From positions 124,001 through 188,000 of the forward strand of contig NZ_QQBJ01000005.1 of the NCBI RefSeq assembly GCF_003347205.1: DNA of 64,000 bases. The letters run 5' to 3'. Shown here piece by piece: positions 8,884 to 15,753 of this stretch. A model generated the notes under the pieces. The model did not search any database. It had not been told where the DNA came from and worked only from the letters and a program-made list of their open reading frames with translations. The DNA comes from Mycolicibacterium moriokaense. Lineage in GTDB: Bacteria > Actinomycetota > Actinomycetes > Mycobacteriales > Mycobacteriaceae. Positions within the stretch are counted from its first letter, which is position 1, and every line of letters starts with the position of its first letter. The translations under genes were made by a program, and so were the position numbers.

Positions 8884-9883
8884 TTTCTGACGGCGCAGCC
8901 TTTGTGGCCTTGGTGATGTATTCGGCGAAGTACTCGGTGATGGGCGACGAACCAAGAGCTTTCTCCAACCACCTCCACCTACCGTGCGGATTCGTTTCGA
9001 GAAAGTAGTGTTTGCCCCGCCTGTCGACGATCAAGTCGCTGGCTGCGAAGCTCAGGCCCAATGCGCGGTGGAGACGTGCGACCCGCTCATCGACGTCGCG
9101 TGGCAGCTCATACCATGAGTACCTCGATGTGATTTTGGCGCTTCGCCAATCTCTAACGCCCTGCCCGTCAACGACATCGCTGTCAATGCGCACCGCAAAA
9201 TTCCTGTTCCCAATGCTTGTGATCCGTAGCTCGTAACCGACATCTATCAGGTCCTGAAATTGTGTTGCCGTGACCGAGACCGGTTGCAGATCAGACTTGT
9301 CGCTATCCGATAAGACATGGGTCAATGCAATGCCTCGTTCCTCATCGTCGTCTGTGATAACTGGCGTTGACAGTGTCTTCGCAACTATCTCGGCCCTATT
9401 CGCCATCCACTCCGCCGCGCAGGAGGCGCTATTCGTGATCAACGTCTGCGGCGTATCAAAGCCGACATGAGCGGCTACCGCGTACTGATGAGGCTTGGCG
9501 GAGGCGCGTCGCGTCGACCAGTACTCGTTGATCCAGACTGCAGGCGCAAGCAGCGAAAACACGCCATCGAGCACATGCTCGGCCTCCGCCAGGCAAAACC
9601 GGCGATATTCGCCGGGCACAGTATCGGCCAACACCGGTCGTCCGAGTTGACGAATCCACACCACCTTTGCGCTTGTGAGATCGACACGGTCCTGATCACG
9701 CTCCAGGTCGATATGACGGTGGCGTGCGCTCAGCGATATCGTCAGCGCACTGTCAGACGGATACTTATCGACGTGAAACCTGGCAACCGCGAGATTCGCA
9801 GGCAGGAGCGAAGTGACGGCCTCGATATGAGGGTCAATCGAGGTGCCGACAACTAATACGTCTACCGATGTCCGGCTCGTCAG
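8879..9883 (-). CDS. MvdD-like ATP-grasp ligase (graspetide maturase)
   Basis: This 334-residue protein is an ATP-grasp enzyme of the RiPP-maturing type, which forms ester or amide links between Ser/Thr/Lys and Asp/Glu side chains of a precursor peptide. The C-terminal ATP/Mg site reads FLETNPHGRWRWLE, matching the FLEvNPxGQWxWLE pattern of the family. The middle has KPHQYAVAAHVGFDTPQT. A pre-ATP-grasp region (VDVLVVGTSIDPH to KVVWIRQLGRPV) lies upstream of the first GTG at 9664 and is clearly coding. No ATG, GTG or TTG precedes it in frame. The likely start is CTG 9883-9881, overlapping the precursor stop as CTGA behind a GAGGA ribosome site. The enzyme converges on mas4B five bases away. 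Confidence 0.85.
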   Translation of the reverse strand: MTSRTSVDVLVVGTSIDPHIEAVTSLLPANLAVARFHVDKYPSDSALTISLSARHRHIDLERDQDRVDLTSAKVVWIRQLGRPVLADTVPGEYRRFCLAEAEHVLDGVFSLLAPAVWINEYWSTRRASAKPHQYAVAAHVGFDTPQTLITNSASCAAEWMANRAEIVAKTLSTPVITDDDEERGIALTHVLSDSDKSDLQPVSVTATQFQDLIDVGYELRITSIGNRNFAVRIDSDVVDGQGVRDWRSAKITSRYSWYELPRDVDERVARLHRALGLSFAASDLIVDRRGKHYFLETNPHGRWRWLEKALGSSPITEYFAEYITKATKAAPSER

Positions 9884-10038
9884 GTGTCGTTGTCCTCAGT
9901 GCTCGTATACGAGTTGTGTCCGGATTCTGGATACTTCGCGCTACCGACCGGGTTGGTAATCCGTTCGACCCAGCGAGCCATGTATGGCGGCGTCGGCCGT
10001 TCGTCACCGTTGTCAGGGGAGGGAAAGGTCGCGGGCAT
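9880..10038 (-). CDS. Microviridin-like graspetide precursor peptide (52 aa)
   Basis: This 52-codon ORF runs from ATG 10038 to TGA 9880 and directly precedes the ATP-grasp gene, with a four-base overlap. AAGG stands nine bases before the ATG. The leader contains PPYMARWVERI (residues 17-27), close in spacing and character to the PFFARFLE recognition helix of microviridin leaders. The C-terminal core (from about residue 31) reads VGSAKYPESGHNSYTSTEDNDT and combines a KYPE element with Ser/Thr donors and Asp/Glu acceptors, as expected for ester or amide macrocycles. The call rests on context, leader motif and core composition; the actual crosslinks and cleavage site are unknown. Confidence 0.75.
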   Translation of the reverse strand: MPATFPSPDNGDERPTPPYMARWVERITNPVGSAKYPESGHNSYTSTEDNDT

Positions 10039-10049
10039 AGGGACAGGCC

Positions 10050-10130
10050 TTACTCAACGCCGTTGGGGAATTCACATTCACGAACTCCGACGTTGACAAC
10101 GCTAGCTCGTGGCGTTCCGTTGCGGGCCAT
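10050..10130 (-). CDS. Possible 26-aa peptide upstream of the graspetide precursor
   Basis: An ATG at 10130 with AGAGGA seven bases upstream opens 26 codons (MARNGTPRAS to CEFPNGVE) ending at TAA 10052-10050, 11 bases before the precursor start. It may be a translated leader for the precursor or an unrelated short ORF. I recognise nothing in it. The good ribosome site and position are the only support. Confidence 0.25.
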   Translation of the reverse strand: MARNGTPRASVVNVGVRECEFPNGVE

Positions 10131-10266
10131 TTCCACATCCTCTCGCCATCGCGCCATCCTGATTGGCCCGCGATGAGCCGGCGAGTGCGGGTATGGCTGA
10201 ATCCTGAAGGGCGCCAACGCGGGCCGAGTAGCGTCACCCCCCGGTTGCACCCGCCCGGCCACCCCT

Positions 10267-11040
10267 TCAGTGGGCTTGCCGGGTGGCCGTCGCGGCCATT
10301 TTGTCGGCAATCCGGCCGGCTTGGTCGCTGATCTGATACCCGCAGGCATTGACGTCGAGGACCACATTCAACAGCGCGCGCAGTTCACGCTGGCAGACGT
10401 ATCCGTTGCCGCCCTGGAGAGTATTCAGCTGCGTGATCGCCGGGACATCCCCGACCAGGTTTCCGACGGTCCACCGGTAGACCTGCGCCAGGTGGGTTGC
10501 GACGAGGGTTTGCCCGGCGCAGGCCCGCCATTTGCCCACCGACGTTCTCAGGAAGGCGAGCGCGCGATCGGCCGACGGAAAGCTCACCACCGCCTGGCCG
10601 AGGCGGTGCTCGGGGTTGTCCACCATCTCGTGCAACGTGACGATGCGCGCTGCGGTATATCCGCTCCCCTGATACGCGGGCGTCTCGCCGACAAAGAATG
10701 CGCCCAGGCAGGCCGGATTGGACAGCGTCCTCTCGACCACCTCCCGCGGCGCATGAGCGATCGGCGTGGTGGGCTGCATGCTCGAGGCGCCCATCGCGCT
10801 GTTGACTTCGGTGTCGGTGAGCAGGATGGAGTCCAGCAGGTCGGAGGCCACCATCGGCGCCGGCGAGGTCGGCGGGCTCTGCGACGAGGTTGGCGTGGAC
10901 GCATTCGGATGAGGCTGTTCGCAGCCGGCGACCGCGACCGCGATGATCAGCAGCGACACCATGGCCGCGCCGGCCCCGAGGAGCCAGGGTGTCCGGGATC
11001 GGCGCGGGCCCGTCGGCGAAAGCTCATCCGCTCGTGTCAA
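10267..11040 (-). CDS. Lipoprotein with PknH-like extracellular sensor domain
   Basis: The protein (about 257 residues from TTG 11040; an in-frame GTG at 11097 gives 276) has an N-terminal RRSR stretch and a hydrophobic segment ending AVAGC, a lipobox. A Ser/Thr/Pro linker follows, then a domain of the PknH C-terminal sensor type: SDLLDSILLTDTEVN near its start, four conserved cysteines, and GNGYVCQRELRA near its end. Such stand-alone sensor lipoproteins are common in mycobacteria and their ligands are unknown. It overlaps the end of the dioxygenase-like gene, so it may be cotranscribed with the peptide-maturation genes. Whether it takes part, for example by binding or sensing a product, is open. 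Confidence 0.75.
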   Translation of the reverse strand: MTRADELSPTGPRRSRTPWLLGAGAAMVSLLIIAVAVAGCEQPHPNASTPTSSQSPPTSPAPMVASDLLDSILLTDTEVNSAMGASSMQPTTPIAHAPREVVERTLSNPACLGAFFVGETPAYQGSGYTAARIVTLHEMVDNPEHRLGQAVVSFPSADRALAFLRTSVGKWRACAGQTLVATHLAQVYRWTVGNLVGDVPAITQLNTLQGGNGYVCQRELRALLNVVLDVNACGYQISDQAGRIADKMAATATRQAH

Positions 11041-12061
11041 CAGTGAACAGTCCGCTTTCTTCCAGTGCGTCAGCCATCGCCCATCTTTGATCGTCACTCA
11101 GGCATCCCGGTAGCTCCAGCACATCGAATCGCGGTGTGCCGGCACAGAACGCGATCGCGTCACGTGCGAAGCGTGAAACGGCCATTTCTTCTACCCAACC
11201 GCACTGTGTCTCGACGCCAAGAGCAACAAGGTCGTCGGTTTCTCGATAGCTGAGTACCAAACTCTCGTGGCAGCGAATGAGGGTGCGAGACGTCGGCCTA
11301 CCGCCGTTCGTGAGGTCAGTTCTGCCCAAGCCGTGAATAAATCGGCCGGTTGCAGAGGAGCCGTCCTGCATGCACCGCTCGAGCAAGTCCGTCACCGGAA
11401 CGGCGTCGACCTGTGCGAGGAATCCGGCGATCGCTCGGATCTTCAGCTGCCGCCGTCGCGTCGCAACGACCTCCTCGTAGGGAGCACCGTAATCACTTCG
11501 CTGGCGGGCGAAGTATTCATCCAGGATCGGCAGACACTGTTCTTGGTCTGTCAGCTGCTCACCGTCGCGCGGGCTGCTGACGTGAAGCGACAGCGACCAG
11601 CGGTCTGTCGGGTTGTGTGGATCATGGATGCACGGCTCGTAGATGAAGCCGACTTGTCCGGCAAGAGCATCGAAGCGATTCTTCGGCACCAGGGTCTGAT
11701 TGCGGTACGACTGATCGCGGTCGTAGGTCTGGACTGTCAGCTCGTTGTGACAGACGCCCGTGATCGTCCAGGCCGTGTGTTCGTGCGCGCCGGCATTGCG
11801 ACCAGGTGGCCAATAGCCAAGCGCGAAGCGCACCCCAAATCCAGGCAAGACGAAGAAGGGAACCAACCCCGGACGCAGCCCCGGTTGTTTGAGCCGGGTC
11901 AGCTCGTAAGCCATGCAATCGACGAGAAACTCGTCGTCACGAACAGCCGCGGTGACCGCCGACCGGGCAGCAAGGACTGCATCCTTGTCTGGATGCTCGC
12001 GCACGTGCGCTTCGGGGAACTCGGTCCGTTCGAACAGTTCGCAAAGGTCGTGAAGCTTCAC
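11024..12061 (-). CDS. Cysteine-dioxygenase-like cupin with C-terminal shared module
   Basis: This 345-residue protein starts at GTG 12061 with AGGAG six bases upstream. Residues about 70-190 form a cupin of the thiol (cysteine) dioxygenase type: the first metal motif is GAHEHTAWTI, and a later His lies in WSLSLHV. An HDPHNP segment lies between them. Such enzymes use Fe(II) and O2 to oxidise thiols. The last about 50 residues (ARDAIAFCAG to GLFTV) match the C-terminus of the neighbouring GRDP-like protein, pointing to a shared docking module. With a Cys-rich peptide two genes upstream, oxidation of a peptide cysteine is an attractive but unproven role. A free small-molecule thiol substrate is the alternative. 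Confidence 0.7.
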   Translation of the reverse strand: MKLHDLCELFERTEFPEAHVREHPDKDAVLAARSAVTAAVRDDEFLVDCMAYELTRLKQPGLRPGLVPFFVLPGFGVRFALGYWPPGRNAGAHEHTAWTITGVCHNELTVQTYDRDQSYRNQTLVPKNRFDALAGQVGFIYEPCIHDPHNPTDRWSLSLHVSSPRDGEQLTDQEQCLPILDEYFARQRSDYGAPYEEVVATRRRQLKIRAIAGFLAQVDAVPVTDLLERCMQDGSSATGRFIHGLGRTDLTNGGRPTSRTLIRCHESLVLSYRETDDLVALGVETQCGWVEEMAVSRFARDAIAFCAGTPRFDVLELPGCLSDDQRWAMADALEESGLFTVDTSG

Positions 12062-12160
12062 TGAGCACTCCTGGACCTGGTCCGTCGTGGAGGGCGGACG
12101 TGGGGTGGTCCCGCCGGTGCCATTCGCACGGCGCGTGGCGCCAAGCGCCGCGGCCCGCTG

Positions 12161-12874
12161 TCAACCGACACGGAGGACCCTCATCTTGACCAATGTGGTC
12201 GCCAGCGCGATCTTCTCCTCATCGGTCAGGTCACCGGGCAACTCGCGGACGTAAAACGCGCCCATATTCGCAATGAATCGCAGCGCTTCCCGTGCGACTT
12301 CGCTGACACTGAGGAGAGACCGACCGTCGCCGTCGATCAGGTCGACCATCCCGTCGCGCGAGCCCAACCCCAACTGTCCGTAATCGCGGTTCACAACACG
12401 CCGGTGCGGGGTAACCCAACTCGCGTCGTCCCATACCCGCGGCAAATCCATGCCGAAGATGTCACGGTATCGGTGGCCGAACTCGGCCAACGTCGCCTCG
12501 GGGATGGACAAGACGCCGGCGTTCGGTGCATTGCTCGGGAAGTGGTGGCGATAGTTACCGAAGTACTTGTTGCAGAACCCGCTGTACTCCGCGGTGAAAA
12601 GGACGAACTGGTGCCAAGCCTCATCCACGCTCAGCGAGTGCATCTTCCAGTACTTCGTTTGGTCGACCTCGGTTAGCACGAGGTAGCGCTTCACCTCGGT
12701 GAAGAGCGCGCAAGCCTCGTCGGAGGTGTCGACGAAGCGATCTTTGATCAACTTCTCGACAAGAAACGGCGCCTGGTATTCGAGCGCCTCACACGCTTCT
12801 GGATGGGCATCCAGCACTGAGCGGGCGACCGTCTCCCGCTGACTACTGGAGGCAGAGCTAACCTGCGCGGGCAC
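12161..12874 (-). CDS. GRDP-like (glycine-rich-domain-protein type) protein with shared C-terminal module
   Basis: The central part reads VDEAWHQFVLFTAEY followed by FCNKYFGNYRHHFP, the signature of the short bacterial GRDP-like domain (Asp, Trp-His, Tyr, Phe-Cys and a His pair), whose biochemical role is not established. The C-terminal about 50 residues (AREALRFIAN, RELPGDLTDEEK, ALATTLVKM) align with the end of the dioxygenase-like neighbour. The start is uncertain: GTG 12874 avoids the preceding peptide gene, while ATG 12940 would overlap it by 52 bases and add Arg-rich sequence; neither has a strong ribosome site. It lies between the Cys-rich peptide and the dioxygenase-like gene, so a role in maturing that peptide is inferred. 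Confidence 0.65.
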   Translation of the reverse strand: MPAQVSSASSSQRETVARSVLDAHPEACEALEYQAPFLVEKLIKDRFVDTSDEACALFTEVKRYLVLTEVDQTKYWKMHSLSVDEAWHQFVLFTAEYSGFCNKYFGNYRHHFPSNAPNAGVLSIPEATLAEFGHRYRDIFGMDLPRVWDDASWVTPHRRVVNRDYGQLGLGSRDGMVDLIDGDGRSLLSVSEVAREALRFIANMGAFYVRELPGDLTDEEKIALATTLVKMRVLRVG

Positions 12875-12888
12875 TACCGGGTTTGGTT

Positions 12889-13050
12889 CTAGGAGTCGTC
12901 GTTGTCTCGCACGCACATGCACCCGCATGTGCCGGTGCATTCCGAACCGGAGCCTGAGCCCGGATGAATCAAAATCCGAAGACGACCAATCCGGGTTTCT
13001 TTGATATTGGAAATATCATTGGCTCCGGTGGCCTCGATTGTCTTAGTCAT
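12889..13050 (-). CDS. Cysteine-rich RiPP-like precursor peptide (53 aa)
   Basis: ATG 13050 to TAG 12889 encodes 53 residues. A charged leader (MTKTIEATGANDISNIKETR) is followed by GRLRILIHPG, a flexible GSGSGS linker, and a compact core ECTGTCGCMCVRDNDDS holding four cysteines in eleven residues. This leader-linker-core build is typical of ribosomal peptide precursors. It is the first gene of a minus-strand run with the GRDP-like and dioxygenase-like genes. The CxxxCxCxC spacing could chelate metal or be a substrate for thiol chemistry. No classical ribosome site sits at the right distance (GGAG is 16 bases upstream), so leaderless translation is possible. I know of no named family that fits. 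Confidence 0.6.
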   Translation of the reverse strand: MTKTIEATGANDISNIKETRIGRLRILIHPGSGSGSECTGTCGCMCVRDNDDS

Positions 13051-13602
13051 GGCCGGGAATTTAGCACTCCATTGACAGCCGTTGCGATTTTTCGCCGAAC
13101 CAGTCCAGTCTCATCTGAAAGAGATGAAGCCGCTGATGGCGGACGCAAATTCCAGGCGATCACGGGTGTGTGCCCGACCCTGTGAACCCTCTGTGTGACG
13201 CATTGGGGAGAATCGGCCGCAGCGTTACAAAAAATTGTTTTGAAGGGAAAGACCGGCGGCACATTTGAACTGATCCACTCTTTTCTTGAGAGGTATTTCT
13301 GAGCCGAACCCGTGGAATGCGGGCGCTCTCGGAAATGAGGTGATCGATGAATCCGGTACCCGCTAATGTGTCGCCGGTGCAGCTTTGCCGTCAGCAACAG
13401 GGTGACCCCGTCCGGCGGTCGCGATTGCAGGCAGGTATGCCGCCTCGCATGTCGGTAGCGCCGACCCCCTCAAGACTGTGAAGACAGCGCAACGCCGGCC
13501 AGCCGATGACACGACGAGCGGTACAGATCTTTCGGGTTCATCAGCAGTGTTCTTGTGAAATCGCGTGTGGGGACGAAGGTCTGGAGGCAGGATGGGGCCA
13601 CC
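13051..13602. other. AT-richer non-coding stretch between the peptide operon and a secreted-protein gene
   Basis: This 552-base gap separates the divergent Cys-rich peptide operon (minus) and the secreted protein (plus) and must hold their promoters. Bases 13200-13265 are markedly AT-rich for this genome. A minus-strand frame of 116 codons (13047-13397) crosses it but looks non-coding (low-quality, Arg/His/Ser-rich composition). I see no convincing -35/-10 pair. Confidence 0.5.
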
Positions 13603-14010
13603 ATGCACCTCACACCGCGTATCACTGCGGCAGCAGTTCTTGCTGGAGCCGCCGTTGGTTACGCCGGTCCAGCGTACGCCGACGATCTCGACGGCGCGTA
13701 CACCACCACCTGGAGCGACGGCAAGGCACCGGCAACTTGGACCTTCACGCCCTGCGGGGCCGATTGTCGCCATGTGACCAGCAACAAAGGCTGGAGCACA
13801 GACGCACAACTCGTGAATGGCCGTTGGATCATGGGCCCGATACAGAACATCGTTCACTGCTGGAGCGGCAGCATCGAAACGGCCACGGAGAACAGCTCCC
13901 TCGACCCGGCGACGCTGACCGGCACAAGTGTCGTCACGTATCCGCTGCCATGCCCGCAGGATCCTCCGGGTGGACTGACGATTCAGTTCAGTCTGAGCAA
14001 GATCGGCTGA
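13603..14010 (+). CDS. Secreted hypothetical protein
   Basis: From ATG 13603 the 135-residue product begins with a signal peptide (MHLTPRITAAAVLAGAAVGY, cleavage near AYA-DD). The mature protein of about 110 residues contains an even spread of cysteines (CGADC, HCWSG, PLPCPQ), suggesting disulfides outside the cell. An in-frame GTG at 13555 would only add an unlikely N-terminal extension. It is the last gene of the island before the right-hand repeat. M. tuberculosis also has an uncharacterised gene between its mas4B and otsA genes (Rv3491), but I cannot show homology. Function unknown. Confidence 0.7.
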   Translation: MHLTPRITAAAVLAGAAVGYAGPAYADDLDGAYTTTWSDGKAPATWTFTPCGADCRHVTSNKGWSTDAQLVNGRWIMGPIQNIVHCWSGSIETATENSSLDPATLTGTSVVTYPLPCPQDPPGGLTIQFSLSKIG

Positions 14011-14061
14011 CAATCCACAGACTGGTATGTGACGGAATTCGCCTAGGTCGAGTACGTCACG

Positions 14062-14085
14062 TCACCCCGATCTGACGTCGTCACC
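14062..14085. repeat. 24-bp direct repeat, right copy
   Basis: Identical to 8860-8883. Here the repeat encodes the last residues of OtsA (DDVRSG) and its stop on the minus strand. Because the left copy encodes the end of mas4B, one ancestral copy would have held both convergent gene ends, overlapping by 14 bases. Confidence 0.85.
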
Positions 14086-15531
14086 CGTGCGGGTCGACGC
14101 AAGCGCTTCCAGGAACGACCGCGCCCAGCGGTCGACGTCGTGCGTGAGGACCTGCCTGCGCAGGGCGCGCATCCGGCGCCTGCCCTCTTCCGGCGTCTGG
14201 TTGAGCGCTTCCTCGATCGCGTCCTTGACGCCGTCGAGGTGGTGCGGGTTGGTCAGGTAGGCCTGCCGGAGTTCGGCTGCGGCCCCGGTGAACTCGCTGA
14301 GTACGAGGGCGCCCCCGAGGTCGCTTCGGCATGCGACGTATTCCTTGGCCACCAGGTTCATGCCATCGCGCAGCGGCGTCACGAGCATGACGTCGGAGGC
14401 CACGAAGAAGGCGATGAGCTCGTCGCGGGGCACCGGCCGGTGAATGTAGTGCACGATCGGATGGCCGACCTCACCGAACTCGCCGTTGATGTGCCCGACC
14501 TGCCGCTCGATGTCCTCGCGCATCACCTTGTAGCTCTCGACCCGCTCGCGGCTGGGGGTGGCCAGTTGCACCAGCACGGTGTCGTCGCCCTTCACCCGCC
14601 CCTCGCTGAGCAACTCCGCGAAGGCCCGCAGCCGGACGTCGATGCCCTTGGTGTAGTCGAGCCGGTCGACGCCGAGCAGAACCTTTCGCGGGTTGCCGAG
14701 CTCGCCGCGAATCTCCTTGGCCCGCTGGCGAACCGAACGCTCCCTGGCCTTCGTGTCGAGCGAGCCCGAGTCGATCGAGATCGGGAAGGCGCCCACCTTG
14801 ACCGTCCGGAAGCCGACCTGCACCTCGCCGAATCGGGAGCGCACACCCACCGAGGCGCGCGAGGTGTTGGCGCCCACCAGGCGTCGGGACAGAAATAGGA
14901 AGTTCTGTGCGCCGCCCGGCAGATGGAAGCCGACGAGATCCGCGCCGAGGAGACCTTCGATGATCTCGGTGCGCCACGGCATCTGCATGAACAGTTCGAC
15001 GGGTGGAAACGGGATGTGCAGGAAGAACCCGATGGTCAGATCCGGCCGCAGCATCCTCAGCATCTTCGGGACGAGCTGCAGCTGATAGTCCTGGATCCAC
15101 ACGGTCGCGCCCTCCGCTGCGGCGCGTGAGGTGGCTTCGGCGAAGCGCCGGTTCACCTCGACGTAGCGGTCCCACCACTCGCGGTGGTAGATCGGCTTGA
15201 CGATGACGTCGTGATAGAGCGGCCACAGCGTCGCGTTGGAGAAGCCCTCGTAGTACATCGCGACGTCCTCGGCCGACAGCCGCACCGGCCACAGCGTCAG
15301 ATCCTCTTCGACGATCGGATCCTCGTCGCTGTCGGGAACGCCCGGCCAGCCGATCCAGGCACCCTTGCGACGGCGCAGCAGCGGCTCCAGTGCGGTCACC
15401 AGACCGCCGGGACTGCGCTTCCACTGCGTCGTCCCGTCGGGCAGCCGCTCCATGTCGATCGGCAGCCGGTTGGCCACGACGACGAAGTCGGAGTTGCCGG
15501 AGTCGCCCCCCTGGCCGCCCCCCGGGCTCAC
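14062..15531 (-). CDS. otsA: Trehalose-6-phosphate synthase
   Basis: OtsA transfers glucose from a nucleoside diphosphate sugar to glucose-6-phosphate, giving trehalose-6-phosphate, a precursor of trehalose and of the mycolyl glycolipids. The 489-residue protein is a complete GT20 glycosyltransferase: N-terminal [31 protein letters not shown], the [14 protein letters not shown] signature and [15 protein letters not shown] near the C-terminus. It starts at GTG 15531, immediately after the stop of a 54-codon gene. In M. tuberculosis otsA also lies beside mas4B, convergent with mce4, which supports the locus assignment. Confidence 0.96.
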   Translation of the reverse strand: MSPGGGQGGDSGNSDFVVVANRLPIDMERLPDGTTQWKRSPGGLVTALEPLLRRRKGAWIGWPGVPDSDEDPIVEEDLTLWPVRLSAEDVAMYYEGFSNATLWPLYHDVIVKPIYHREWWDRYVEVNRRFAEATSRAAAEGATVWIQDYQLQLVPKMLRMLRPDLTIGFFLHIPFPPVELFMQMPWRTEIIEGLLGADLVGFHLPGGAQNFLFLSRRLVGANTSRASVGVRSRFGEVQVGFRTVKVGAFPISIDSGSLDTKARERSVRQRAKEIRGELGNPRKVLLGVDRLDYTKGIDVRLRAFAELLSEGRVKGDDTVLVQLATPSRERVESYKVMREDIERQVGHINGEFGEVGHPIVHYIHRPVPRDELIAFFVASDVMLVTPLRDGMNLVAKEYVACRSDLGGALVLSEFTGAAAELRQAYLTNPHHLDGVKDAIEEALNQTPEEGRRRMRALRRQVLTHDVDRWARSFLEALASTRTGDDVRSG

Positions 15532-15696
15532 CTACGCCTCGAGCTTTGCCGGTCCGATACCGAGCATCGACAGAAAGATCCGGCATTCGTCGGCGTCGGT
15601 CGCATAGGCGGCGACGACACGGCGGGCCTGGCTGGCGGTGCTGTCGGCTAGCGGTTCGACGTCGCCGATCTCGGCGGGATCAGATTTTGCAGCCAT
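15532..15696 (-). CDS. Small conserved actinobacterial-type protein upstream of otsA (54 aa)
   Basis: ATG 15696 to TAG 15532 encodes 54 residues beginning MAAKSDPAEIGDVE and ending CRIFLSMLGIGPAKLEA. The otsA GTG begins on the very next base, so the two are almost certainly one transcript with coupled translation. M. tuberculosis has a similarly tiny gene directly before otsA (Rv3489 position). The predicted helix (QARRVVAAYATDADECR) is the only visible feature. Function unknown; a role in trehalose synthesis is only suggested by position. Confidence 0.75.
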   Translation of the reverse strand: MAAKSDPAEIGDVEPLADSTASQARRVVAAYATDADECRIFLSMLGIGPAKLEA

Positions 15697-15753
15697 CACA
15701 ACACCATATATCCGGTCCGGCGTTGGACAGGCGTTATGCCTGGTACAGCCGAT

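Noticed and set aside
9664-9883. Starting the ATP-grasp protein at GTG 9664
   Set aside because: It would cut the conserved pre-ATP-grasp part that is readable upstream.
10050-10367. A 105-codon minus-strand frame covering the spacer and lipoprotein end
   Set aside because: Mostly antisense or out-of-frame to a better gene; only its last 26 codons are kept as a low-confidence peptide.
13047-13397. A 116-codon minus-strand frame ending exactly in an ATGA overlap with the Cys-rich peptide start
   Set aside because: Composition is Arg/His/Ser-rich without a family pattern, and it lies in AT-richer spacer; the overlap looks accidental.
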